A stretch of DNA of 6,719 bases from Acidimicrobiaceae bacterium (GTDB lineage: Bacteria > Actinomycetota > Acidimicrobiia > Acidimicrobiales > Bog-793). Made by a program: the position numbers and the translations under genes. The stretch covers positions 1 to 6,719 of the forward strand of contig DAIDIA010000140.1 of NCBI GenBank assembly GCA_027459565.1. The letters are read 5' to 3'. The notes under the pieces were generated by a model, which was not told the origin of the DNA, ran no database searches, and was given only the letters and a program-made list of their open reading frames with translations. Of this stretch, positions 1-6,329 are shown piece after piece (within the stretch, counting starts at the first letter, position 1; each line of letters starts with the position of its first letter).

Positions 1-400
1 GAGGGCCAAATCGAAGGCCAAGCGGACCAAGCAGGATGAGTCCCGCGATCCGGCTCGGGTTCATCACCGCCATCTCGATCGCAATCCAAGCGCCGAAGGA
101 GATCCCGATCACCGTTATTGGCTCATCTGCGAAGTCCGCGAGCAGGGCGTTGTAGAGCAGTGCGAGATCGCGCACCGTCTTGGTCCTCGGCGAATACTCG
201 GTGTCTTCAAATCCCGGGGCGACCGGGGCGACGACCTCCACGCGCTCTCCGAGCAGACGCCAGATCTCCTCTTTGGGATCGATTCCCCACTCATCGTGGA
301 CAACAAGGACGCGATTGCCGGTTCCTCCGCGCAGTAACGTCAGCTGCTCTCCGGCAACGGATCTCTGCTCGCGACGAAGCGCGTAATCAGTTTCTTGCAT
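1..400 (-). CDS. Alpha/beta hydrolase, partial (C-terminus beyond left edge)
   Basis: I translated this reading frame directly from the minus strand; it starts at an ATG at 400 and runs off the left edge after 133 codons. The visible part is the N-terminal half of an alpha/beta hydrolase. A beta strand (VLVVHDEWG, residues 31-39) occupies the place of the oxyanion-hole loop. It is followed by GISFG (residues 99-103), the GxSxG nucleophile elbow with Ser101, then a helix and the next core strand (AGLILLGPLG). The catalytic Asp and His would lie outside the window. The family covers esterases, lipases, C-C hydrolases and haloperoxidase-like enzymes, so the substrate cannot be stated. No good ribosome binding site precedes the ATG; an in-frame TTG five codons upstream is an alternative. 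It reads in the same direction as the esterase at 514-1401, 113 bases away, and may share its transcript. It lies in the presumed chromosomal flank. Confidence 0.85.
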   Translation of the reverse strand, partial: MQETDYALRREQRSVAGEQLTLLRGGTGNRVLVVHDEWGIDPKEEIWRLLGERVEVVAPVAPGFEDTEYSPRTKTVRDLALLYNALLADFADEPITVIGISFGAWIAIEMAVMNPSRIAGLILLGPLGLRFGP

Positions 401-513
401 CGGCGCACCGGACAACTTGGATATTCAAGATGCTCATTCCCCCCACGATAAGTCGGACATTCCAACTGGAAAACTACACTCAAACACCTAACCGGGGTCG
501 ATCGTCAACAGGC

Positions 514-1401
514 TCAGCGAGTCACAGATGCGATGAAGCGCAGCACGCGATCGCCAAGCCAGTTGTCCAAGGTCCCGAATTGATACACCACGGAATAGTG
601 GTTGTGTCCATCATTGAACACACAATCGGGCATCTTGTGGTACTCGCGCATCATCGCCGACACAAGGGAAAAGGTCTGCTGACGGATGTTCTCTGGATCG
701 AACTCACAGCTGCTCAACAACAGTGGGATCTTGGTCTTGCAGAGACCGGGTATTGCAGACCGTGAGGCCACCTGCGCGTCATCACCGTAATAGATCGCGT
801 ACGCCTCCGCACCCTGCGCCGGGTCATAGACGCCCGAGGAGAGGACCACTCCGCGCGGGAGATGAGAGAGGCGCGACTGCAGATGCGGTGACGCCACGAA
901 GGATGCGACGTGGGCGGATCCAGCCGAGTGGCCCATGAGCACCACCCGTGAGGGATCTCCGTTGAAATCGTGAATGTGCGTATCGACCCACTCGAGCGCT
1001 TTTGCAACGTCCTCAGCTCCTGAGGGATAGGTGAATTCAGGTGCGTAGCGATAGGTGATGTTCACACCGAGTACGCCGTTCGAAGCTGCCCACTGTCCGA
1101 TGTTGTCGTAGTACGGCAGACCCGGCTTGCTCTTGTCACCGCCGATGAAACCGCCGCCGTGAACATAGACGAAGACCGGCAACAGATCTCCGTCCTGTCG
1201 CTCGGGTTGATGGACGTCGAGTCGGTGACGCGGATCGGTACCGTAGAAGCTGTCGCGCACGATGGGATACTTCATGCTTTCGCGTTGAATTCCGGAGAAA
1301 AGCTCTGTCGTCGCGTCGCGAACACGAGGACCGAGCTCAGCACCGAGAGCGGCGATTTGGTAACGCAGGTCCGCCTCGGAGCTCATACGTTCGAATGACA
1401 T
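514..1401 (-). CDS. Alpha/beta hydrolase fold esterase (HSL/carboxylesterase-like)
   Basis: This complete protein of about 295 residues carries every hallmark of the hormone-sensitive-lipase-like carboxylesterase branch of the alpha/beta hydrolases. Numbered from the ATG at 1401, these are HGGGF (81-85) for the oxyanion hole, GHSAG (157-161) with nucleophile Ser159, Asp235 in CEFDP, and a His in GHNHYS (His266 or His268). Length and order fit the family. No signal peptide or membrane segment is visible, so it should be a cytoplasmic hydrolase of small carboxylic esters or amides; kynurenine-formamidase-like enzymes look similar and cannot be excluded. The frame is open to a TTG at 1404 directly before the ATG at 1401, and a further ATG lies at 1386. 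I prefer 1401 because a weak purine-rich AAGAG lies upstream. The gene lies between the partial hydrolase at 1-400 and the tRNA fragment at 1480-1524, and is probably resident chromosome. Confidence 0.9.
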   Translation of the reverse strand: MSFERMSSEADLRYQIAALGAELGPRVRDATTELFSGIQRESMKYPIVRDSFYGTDPRHRLDVHQPERQDGDLLPVFVYVHGGGFIGGDKSKPGLPYYDNIGQWAASNGVLGVNITYRYAPEFTYPSGAEDVAKALEWVDTHIHDFNGDPSRVVLMGHSAGSAHVASFVASPHLQSRLSHLPRGVVLSSGVYDPAQGAEAYAIYYGDDAQVASRSAIPGLCKTKIPLLLSSCEFDPENIRQQTFSLVSAMMREYHKMPDCVFNDGHNHYSVVYQFGTLDNWLGDRVLRFIASVTR

Positions 1402-1479
1402 CAATATCGTCCGCTCTTACGAAATCTGGCGCGCAATTTCCACGCTATGACGTCCCAGAAGGGCCACACTACTGGCCCG

Positions 1480-1524
1480 TGGTGGGGCTAACAAGAATCG
1501 AACTTGTGACCTCAGCATTATCAG
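1480..1524 (-). other. Attachment-site scar: 3' part of tRNA-Ile(GAT)
   Basis: On the minus strand these 45 bases read as the 3' part of a tRNA. They comprise the 7-base anticodon loop CTGATAA (anticodon GAT), the 3' anticodon-stem strand TGCTG, variable loop AGGTC, T arm ACAAG-TTCGATT-CTTGT (5-bp perfect stem), 3' acceptor strand TAGCCCC, discriminator A and encoded CCA. The sequence 5' of the anticodon loop does not supply CAGCA to close the anticodon stem, nor a D arm or GGGGCTA. It is therefore a fragment, not a working gene. Tyrosine integrases commonly integrate in tRNA genes, and the 3' part is duplicated at the two ends of the element. The break at the anticodon loop marks roughly where identity between attB and attP begins. 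Since the tRNA reads leftward, the restored full-length copy should lie to the right, beyond the integrase at the right edge. Confidence 0.85.
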
Positions 1525-1707
1525 ATCGATTCGGGTGGAATCAGCGTGACGCGACACGTCCAACTCTGTCGCAAAAATGCTGGTCTAAGCAGTATGAAGA
1601 TTTCTTTAAGATCCATGCTGACACGCCTTGCGACGCATTGAAACGCGATTGTTGGGATGCCACAACACCCGATTGAACTTTTCCAGTGAGATAGATTTCG
1701 CAAACAA

Positions 1708-3042
1708 TCAAGATCGAAACTCCACCTCGCGCAGCATCACGCGGACCTCGAACATCTCGCGTTGTTTGGTTGCAGCGAAGTATTCCTCTCCTGCGTTGCG
1801 CCACCCAATTCCAACAAACTCGTACCGCTTCGGCACTTCACCAAATACAGAATTACCCGCCAATCGTTTGCGCCGATCATCTTGCCATCTTGCTCGCTCT
1901 GCCCGGAGGAATTTGAAGGTAGTTGACCATTGTCGTGATTTGGTCATCCAGTGACCACGAAAGCCAAGAGTGTGTGCCCACGGACGAAGCGGAAGGTCTC
2001 CATACGCCGGGTCCTTCCCGAGGCGCCAGGCAGTCTCAGCGAGGCGCCGAAGGTGGAGGGTGAGGTTGCGAAATTCGAGATCGACCTCTGAACGGATCTT
2101 TCGATCAAGCACACCGTCATCGTCACTCGATTTCGTTGCGTACTTCGCGACGTATCCCGCGACTCCCCGACGAGAACTCGCACCGTCGCCTTCAATGGTC
2201 TGAAGATTTATCTGCTCTCCAAACCGCGCGATTCCCCTTCCTCCAGGATAGGGAGCGCTCACCTGGCTGGCTGCCATCTCGATTGCAGTCGCGAGGTACT
2301 TCCCGTTGAGCTCAAGAGGCCCGGCGCCTTCGATTGGATCCAGTCGAGCGACCGCGTGGAAATGGATCACCCCACGTCTTTGGTACTCGACGACCTTGAT
2401 GAACGAGAGCCGGACGCGGGCATTGAATCCCTGCTGAGTGAGGCCATAGAGCTTTGCGAGATTGCGGCGGGAATAGATCGTCACCCTTCGCCAGAGTTCA
2501 GGTGCAAGAGCGTTGAAGAGTACAGCGCGTTCATAGTCATAACAGTCGAGACAGATCGGTTCGCCGACAATTGCCTCACCTTCGCGATGGACGACATTGC
2601 AGAACCGTGTCCTCCCGTGGATGCACCGCGAGGCCTTTCCTGGTCGACAGACAAGGTGTCTTCCTCCCTTTGCCAGGGAGCGATGCACGGCACCAAAGGA
2701 AGGCGCAGTCAGCGTTGCAAAGACGACGGGGTGGTCTGCAATCGATTCCGGGACACCCTTTCCCCCCTCGAGACCAGCGAGTACGAGCATGCGCGCATCC
2801 ATGCGGTAGCGATCGGCACAGGAGGGACAGCGCGTCGATCTTCGATTGCCACAGGCCTTGAAGTACTCGGACTCGGCTCCTCGAGGAGATGAATTGATGG
2901 TTCTCAATCGAACAGGTTCTCTACACCAGCTACAGCTTTTCCCGCGAGCCTCGAAACCCTGCCAGCCACCGTTGCCCGAACAGGTCGCAATAACCCCATT
3001 GAGCACCCTCTCGTCCAATATCGCAGTCATGGCTTCCAACAA
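1708..3042 (-). CDS. RepSA-type replication initiator (HUH endonuclease)
   Basis: This 444-residue protein is a rolling-circle-type initiator of the RepSA family of actinobacterial integrative elements; it would nick the element's origin after excision. Family signs, counted from the TTG at 3042, are a Cys-rich N-terminus (C37, C40, C64, C72, C75; likely zinc binding) with the stretch CGNRRSTRCPSCADRYR, the strand FATLTAPSFG (108-117), further Cys pairs (140/148, 164/167), the HUH metal site IHFHA (226-230), and GYVAKYATK (296-304) with candidate nicking tyrosines 297 and 301. The C-terminus keeps the family-like GFRGHWMTKSRQWSTTF. The start is uncertain: TTG codons at 3042 and 3039, or ATG at 3030 with a GGAAG that sits very close (2 bases). 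An AGAGG at 3057-3061 is better placed for an out-of-frame ATG at 3046, which opens a 38-codon reading frame overlapping the start of rep. It is divergent from the methyltransferase operon and ends 183 bases from the att scar. Confidence 0.9.
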   Translation of the reverse strand: MLEAMTAILDERVLNGVIATCSGNGGWQGFEARGKSCSWCREPVRLRTINSSPRGAESEYFKACGNRRSTRCPSCADRYRMDARMLVLAGLEGGKGVPESIADHPVVFATLTAPSFGAVHRSLAKGGRHLVCRPGKASRCIHGRTRFCNVVHREGEAIVGEPICLDCYDYERAVLFNALAPELWRRVTIYSRRNLAKLYGLTQQGFNARVRLSFIKVVEYQRRGVIHFHAVARLDPIEGAGPLELNGKYLATAIEMAASQVSAPYPGGRGIARFGEQINLQTIEGDGASSRRGVAGYVAKYATKSSDDDGVLDRKIRSEVDLEFRNLTLHLRRLAETAWRLGKDPAYGDLPLRPWAHTLGFRGHWMTKSRQWSTTFKFLRAERARWQDDRRKRLAGNSVFGEVPKRYEFVGIGWRNAGEEYFAATKQREMFEVRVMLREVEFRS

Positions 3043-3045
3043 ACA

Positions 3046-3124
3046 TCAGTGCATTACCTCTATGGCTACCGATGAAGAGACCTTCAACCAGCATTGAGAC
3101 GTAGTGATCCTCAGTGCATCACCT
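3046..3124. repeat. Pair of 14-base direct repeats near the rep start
   Basis: The sequence TCAGTGCATTACCT at 3046-3059 recurs as TCAGTGCATCACCT at 3111-3124, with one mismatch in 14 and a start-to-start distance of 65 bases. The left copy touches the translation start of rep and the right copy lies in its upstream region. They could be binding sites for Rep or for a regulator of rep. No protein is identified, and a chance repeat is possible. Confidence 0.45.
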
Positions 3125-3131
3125 TGCGACC

Positions 3132-3168
3132 GTCCCGACCCGTGGACCCCTGGCCCTCGGGTCGGGAC
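3132..3168. other. 11-bp perfect inverted repeat, candidate origin hairpin
   Basis: GTCCCGACCCG at 3132-3142 is followed by a 15-base loop and its exact reverse complement CGGGTCGGGAC at 3158-3168, giving a very GC-rich stem. It lies about 90 bases upstream of rep in the divergent intergenic region. Rolling-circle initiators of the HUH class usually nick at or near a hairpin in or beside their own gene, so this is the best candidate for the element's double-strand origin. No U-tract follows the stem on either strand, so an intrinsic terminator is less likely. A regulatory operator remains an alternative. Confidence 0.5.
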
Positions 3169-3188
3169 TTCACATTGAGTGGACCATA

Positions 3189-3221
3189 GACACACGAGAT
3201 CTGACACACGAGATCTGATCT
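3189..3221. repeat. 14-bp tandem repeat, two copies plus a partial third
   Basis: GACACACGAGATCT occurs twice head to tail (3189-3202 and 3203-3216), and its last five bases after the G start (GATCT) recur at 3217-3221. Each unit holds the palindrome AGATCT. The repeat lies 20 bases beyond the GC-rich hairpin, in the rep/methyltransferase intergenic region. It could be an iteron-like binding site for Rep, or a regulator site. Its function is not known. Confidence 0.6.
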
Positions 3222-3313
3222 GTGAGAATTTTCTCTACGTGATCAAGACCATTTGCACAAATAGTCATTCTTGATGCGTGAGCTCGGCGAAAAGCCCCTA
3301 TAAATACCTTCTT

Positions 3314-3329
3314 ACGAACACATGTTCGA
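3314..3329. promoter_or_regulatory. LexA (SOS) box 1 upstream of the methyltransferase operon
   Basis: ACGAACACATGTTCGA contains CGAAC-N4-GTTCG exactly and matches the actinobacterial LexA consensus TCGAAC-N4-GTTCGA at 11 of 12 defined bases. It abuts the -10 hexamer at 3330-3335, in the spacer between -35 and -10, where a bound repressor would block RNA polymerase. This suggests SOS-controlled transcription of the whole operon. The site is seen directly; control by LexA is inferred. Confidence 0.75.
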
Positions 3330-3335
3330 TACAAT
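3330..3335 (+). promoter_or_regulatory. -10 hexamer of the operon promoter
   Basis: TACAAT is a good -10 hexamer immediately after LexA box 1. No clear TTGACA-like -35 lies at 16-19 bases, which is common for actinobacterial promoters. Transcription would start near 3342, leaving an untranslated leader of about 54 bases before the ATG at 3396. The ATG at 3336 would then lie upstream of the transcript. Confidence 0.55.
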
Positions 3336-3355
3336 ATGCCGAAAGGATCCCTCGT

Positions 3356-3371
3356 TCGAACCGGTGCTCGA
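3356..3371. promoter_or_regulatory. LexA-like box 2 in the operon leader
   Basis: TCGAACCGGTGCTCGA matches TCGAAC-N4-GTTCGA at 11 of 12 defined bases, with C for T in the right half-site. It lies 42 bases downstream of box 1, about four helical turns, so two repressor dimers could sit on the same face of the DNA. It would fall just after the predicted transcription start. Confidence 0.5.
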
Positions 3372-3383
3372 ACTACGGTAAAT

Positions 3384-3387
3384 GGAG
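3384..3387 (+). promoter_or_regulatory. Ribosome binding site deciding the methyltransferase start
   Basis: GGAG, eight bases before the ATG at 3396, is a well-placed Shine-Dalgarno sequence. The upstream in-frame ATG at 3336 has none and follows directly on the -10 hexamer. This supports the start at 3396. Confidence 0.65.
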
Positions 3388-3395
3388 ATGAAGCG

Positions 3396-4877
3396 ATGAC
3401 CGAACGGCGTAGAACGGCCACTTCAAACTTTGGAGTTGGCAAACGTGAGGCGCATGATTCGGCCGCTTTCTATGCGCGTTTCGAGGCTCCGGAAATCGTC
3501 CAGGACGCTGAGATTCCGGCTCCCTACCAAATTTCAGACCCGTTCATTTGCGGCGATGCACGAAAGATGGATGAAATTCGAGACGGGTCTGTTGCACTAA
3601 TTGTCACCTCGCCCCCTTATTTTGCAGGCAAGAAGTACGAAGAAGAGCTAGATCGAGACGGGATTCCAAGTTCGTACCTCGAATACCTTGATCTTCTTCG
3701 TCAAGTATTCGCCGAGTGCAAACGAAAGCTTGAGCCAGGCGGCCGTATAGCCGTCAATGTCGCAAATCTCGGTCGGAAGCCTTATCGGAGTCTGTCTGCA
3801 GACGTAATAAAGATCCTCCAGGACGATCTTCGTCTGCTTTTGCGTGGTGAAGTGATTTGGCAAAAAGGTGAAGGAGCGAGTGGATCCTGCGCATGGGGAT
3901 CATTCCGTAGTGCAGCAAACCCAGTGCTCCGAGACATTACTGAGCGGGTAATAATCGCTAGCAAAGGACGGTTTGATCGCGCACGTACGGTCAAAGAACG
4001 TGAGTCCGACGGATTACCGTTCCAAAACTCGCTTTCAAGTGATGAGTTTATGGCGGCAACTTTGGATGTATGGAATATTGCGCCGGAGAGCGCAAAGCGG
4101 GTACATCACCCTGCTCCATTCCCTTCGGAACTACCAGAACGTTTGATTCGCCTTTACACCTATGAGAATGATCTCGTGGTGGACCCATTTATGGGTTCCG
4201 GGTCCACTTTGGTCGCGGCCTCCAAAGTCGGGCGACGTTACGCCGGTTATGACCTCGATCCTGAATACGTGGAGATTTCTCGCAGTCGGGTGCGCGCAAC
4301 AAAACCTCAAAACCAAGTTCAAGTTTCGACACGCATGAAAAAGTCCCGACAGCAAATTGACCCGCCGGCCAAGGCTGAATTAAACGATGACGATTTTCAG
4401 GCTCGCGCATCACGCGAGGGTCGGGCCGCACAAGCCATTGCTGAACGAGTACTTGTTGATGCCGGATTCACGATCGTAGGTCGTAATGCCCGACTCCGAG
4501 GACTTGGTGTCACCATCAATTTCCTCGCGGCTGACGCAGACGAAGTCCCATGGTACTTCGACGTAACGGGGGCATTTACGACAACACGAGGTGGGTTGTT
4601 GAGAACCGACACTGTTTGGAAATGTTTAGGACGGGCTCATGTGCTCGCGAATAAAAATAGAACGCCAGTCGTCTTCCTAACATCCCACCTACCCAAACGA
4701 GGGAGTGAAGGGGATGTTGCGCTTCACGCCGCGGGGATGAATGCATTTTTCGACGCTATGGAAATGCTTTCAGACGAAGGTCGTGCCCGACTTGAGATCT
4801 ATGCCAAGGGCGGTCATCACGAGCACCCGATGGCAGGATTTTGGTCTTCGCAAGAAGTGATTAGGCAGATCGATTGA
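3396..4877 (+). CDS. Beta-class DNA methyltransferase with C-terminal nuclease-like domain
   Basis: This 493-residue protein is an S-adenosylmethionine-dependent DNA amino-methyltransferase. Numbered from the ATG at 3396, the catalytic motif IV TSPPY (71-75) precedes the cofactor-binding motif I DPFMGSGST (263-271), the permuted order of the beta class. GRRYAGYDLDPEYVEISRSR follows as expected. The TSPPY form is typical of N4-cytosine enzymes, though N6-adenine cannot be excluded. A motif VIII-like block containing GSCAWGSF lies between them at about 155-170. Residues from about 330 to 493 form an added domain not needed for methylation. A helix, then AGFTIVGRN, VTINFLAAD and WYFDVTGAF, resembles the core of a PD-(D/E)xK nuclease fold, but the acidic and lysine positions appear as Asn, Asp and Thr, so it is probably a non-cutting or divergent copy. 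It starts the operon under two LexA-like boxes and overlaps the next gene by four bases. An alternative start at 3336 would add 20 residues. The target sequence is unknown. Confidence 0.88.
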   Translation: MTERRRTATSNFGVGKREAHDSAAFYARFEAPEIVQDAEIPAPYQISDPFICGDARKMDEIRDGSVALIVTSPPYFAGKKYEEELDRDGIPSSYLEYLDLLRQVFAECKRKLEPGGRIAVNVANLGRKPYRSLSADVIKILQDDLRLLLRGEVIWQKGEGASGSCAWGSFRSAANPVLRDITERVIIASKGRFDRARTVKERESDGLPFQNSLSSDEFMAATLDVWNIAPESAKRVHHPAPFPSELPERLIRLYTYENDLVVDPFMGSGSTLVAASKVGRRYAGYDLDPEYVEISRSRVRATKPQNQVQVSTRMKKSRQQIDPPAKAELNDDDFQARASREGRAAQAIAERVLVDAGFTIVGRNARLRGLGVTINFLAADADEVPWYFDVTGAFTTTRGGLLRTDTVWKCLGRAHVLANKNRTPVVFLTSHLPKRGSEGDVALHAAGMNAFFDAMEMLSDEGRARLEIYAKGGHHEHPMAGFWSSQEVIRQID

Positions 4878-5188
4878 CCAGACTCGTGGCATGCGCAGTC
4901 GTGCGCGAAGACCCGCCCGTGGTTTTTGTTGCAAAGGATATTGAGACTCTCAATTGGATTGTTGCTTTGAAGCTTGTAGCTGCGACCCCAGCTAAAGCGG
5001 TTTCAACAGGGATAAGGGACACGTTACGGTCAGCTCTTCTTGAAGAGAGATGGGGTGACGCCGTATCGGTATGGATTGATCATAAAAATATTCCAGTCGA
5101 TGTGTATCCAGCGCTAGAGCTGTATATGCCGTCGGATATTGAATTAGCGGCCATTGAAATGCAGTTCATGCCCTTGTTCAGCGAGTAA
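4874..5188 (+). CDS. Small protein of unknown family in the methyltransferase operon
   Basis: This 104-residue protein starts at a TTG at 4874 whose last two bases are part of the methyltransferase stop (TTGA overlap). An AGG lies eight bases upstream, so translation is very likely coupled. I do not recognise the family. The sequence is acidic to neutral and mixed alpha/beta, with no signal peptide, no membrane segment and no Cys or His cluster. Conspicuous stretches are VVFVAKDIETLNWIVALK (about 17-34), ALLEERWGDAVSVWI (about 54-68) and the acidic end IELAAIEMQFMPLFSE. Its place between a methyltransferase and a putative nuclease suggests an accessory role, for example as a subunit, inhibitor or controller of the nuclease, but nothing in the sequence shows which. 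It has no helix-turn-helix that I can see, so a classic C-protein is not supported. Confidence 0.8.
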   Translation: MTRLVACAVVREDPPVVFVAKDIETLNWIVALKLVAATPAKAVSTGIRDTLRSALLEERWGDAVSVWIDHKNIPVDVYPALELYMPSDIELAAIEMQFMPLFSE

Positions 5189-5191
5189 CAA

Positions 5192-6196
5192 TTGCCAGAC
5201 ATTCGAACTACCGTAACTGAATTAACAACTGGACTCGGAATGCTGGGATTGTCCTCAATTGAAGCTGCACTGAACCTCCGCCCTGACCAGATGAAGAGCA
5301 TGGCGCCGGAAACTTGGGACCTAATGCGACGTGCCTTCGAGGGTGGAGCATTGGCCACAGAATTCGAGGCAGCGTGGAGTAATGGGCGAGCCTTTCTTGC
5401 TGCTAACGATGCGCTTCGAGGACGGATTCCAATCGCTGTCGAGTGGAAAGGTGGGCATCGTGCCCCTGGAGACGAGGTCGCACCTGTTGATCTTCGCGTA
5501 GACCACGTCTTTCTCGTAAGTTGCAAATATTTGTCGCGGGTCTTGATTAACGCGTCGCCGGCACATTTGTTCGAGCGCTTGCTACAGGGCGGACATGGTA
5601 CAAGAGATCCCGATTGGTTTTCATTTATCGCGGGCCGAAATTACCAAGCCCTCTACGAGTGTGTTCGTGAATATCTCGATCCAAATTCATTACCTTTGTT
5701 AGTAGGCAATCTTCTTCCTCAAAATCGCAAAGAGATCACCAGTGCCTTAGTCAAAGGATGGCCCGCTGAGGTTGACAGTATCTACCAAGAATTCGTAACG
5801 TCCGTCGCCGTTCAGACAGCGCAAAGATGGAATCAGCACGCCGACACAGCGCTACGTCGAGAAGCGCTTCTCTGGAGAATGTTGAGAATAGGAAGTGCAC
5901 CGTATTTTGTGCTTGGTTCTTCAAAGACCGAACTCCTGCGACTTCGGATAGCCACGCCATGGGATTGGCGACGTAACTTTCGTTTTCTTGATCTCGATAT
6001 CTCCGCCCAAGAAGGTGGTCAACCAAGGGTTGGCTGGAGAGCCGTAATTGAAGATAGAAATACGCGTACTCGGCATGAAGTTCTCGGTCATGTAGAAATT
6101 CGTTGGAGTCACGGACGCTTCTCGGGAAACCCTGAAGCAAAAGTGTATTTGGATACGCCTCACGCTGAAGTACCGGGTTATTTTCGTTTGGCCTGA
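5192..6196 (+). CDS. Putative restriction endonuclease-like protein
   Basis: This 334-residue protein starts at a TTG three bases after the preceding stop; an in-frame ATG at 5240 is the main alternative. I do not recognise a named family. Residues 78-130 look like a PD-(D/E)xK-type nuclease core: an acidic strand end (E84-W-K86), Asp100 and Asp104 in PVDLRVDH, a hydrophobic strand VFLVSCK with Ser110-x-Lys112, and Glu128 in HLFERL sixteen residues after the lysine. In the Cfr10I/NgoMIV group of restriction enzymes the usual (D/E)xK is replaced by SxK with the acid moved downstream, so this pattern can still be catalytic. A helical middle (about 150-235) and a strand-rich end (about 245-334) follow. 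Being last in an operon behind a DNA methyltransferase makes a restriction role plausible. No frameshift or internal stop is seen. The nuclease assignment is inference from a motif and the neighbours. Confidence 0.82.
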   Translation: MPDIRTTVTELTTGLGMLGLSSIEAALNLRPDQMKSMAPETWDLMRRAFEGGALATEFEAAWSNGRAFLAANDALRGRIPIAVEWKGGHRAPGDEVAPVDLRVDHVFLVSCKYLSRVLINASPAHLFERLLQGGHGTRDPDWFSFIAGRNYQALYECVREYLDPNSLPLLVGNLLPQNRKEITSALVKGWPAEVDSIYQEFVTSVAVQTAQRWNQHADTALRREALLWRMLRIGSAPYFVLGSSKTELLRLRIATPWDWRRNFRFLDLDISAQEGGQPRVGWRAVIEDRNTRTRHEVLGHVEIRWSHGRFSGNPEAKVYLDTPHAEVPGYFRLA

Positions 6197-6329
6197 GTCA
6201 GTTCGTGATGTATTCGTTAATGCAGAATGAGTCCGGAGGGACTTACGGGCAATGTTCTAGATTTTGTCTTAATCAAAATTTACGAGACCGTCCACGCATT
6301 TTTCTAAAGTGGTGCCAACTCCAAACCCT

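Noticed and set aside
118..765. Long rightward open frame of 215 codons across both hydrolase genes
   Set aside because: It is antisense to two proteins with clear catalytic motifs, is rich in Arg/Pro/Ser typical of a shadow frame, and shows no domain.
1551..1572. Inverted repeat GCGACA...TGTCGC followed by AAAAA
   Set aside because: The stem has only 6 bp with a 10-base loop, and the A/T run is on the wrong side to terminate the leftward rep transcript. It could be an integrase arm site, but nothing supports that.
1395..1676. Rightward frame of 93 codons over the tRNA fragment
   Set aside because: Its middle is the reverse complement of the tRNA-Ile 3' end, so the apparent protein is an artefact.
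2356..2892. Rightward open frame of 178 codons inside rep
   Set aside because: It lies entirely antisense to the well-supported RepSA-type initiator, with no binding site or recognisable motif.
5080..5526. Leftward open frame of 148 codons under the operon
   Set aside because: It is antisense to the junction of two operon genes and has low-complexity Ser/Arg/Ala composition.
6259..6281. AT-rich hairpin ATTTTG...CAAAAT between the operon and int
   Set aside because: The stem is weak (6 bp, one GC pair) without a proper U-tract, so I do not call it a terminator although the convergent position would suit one.
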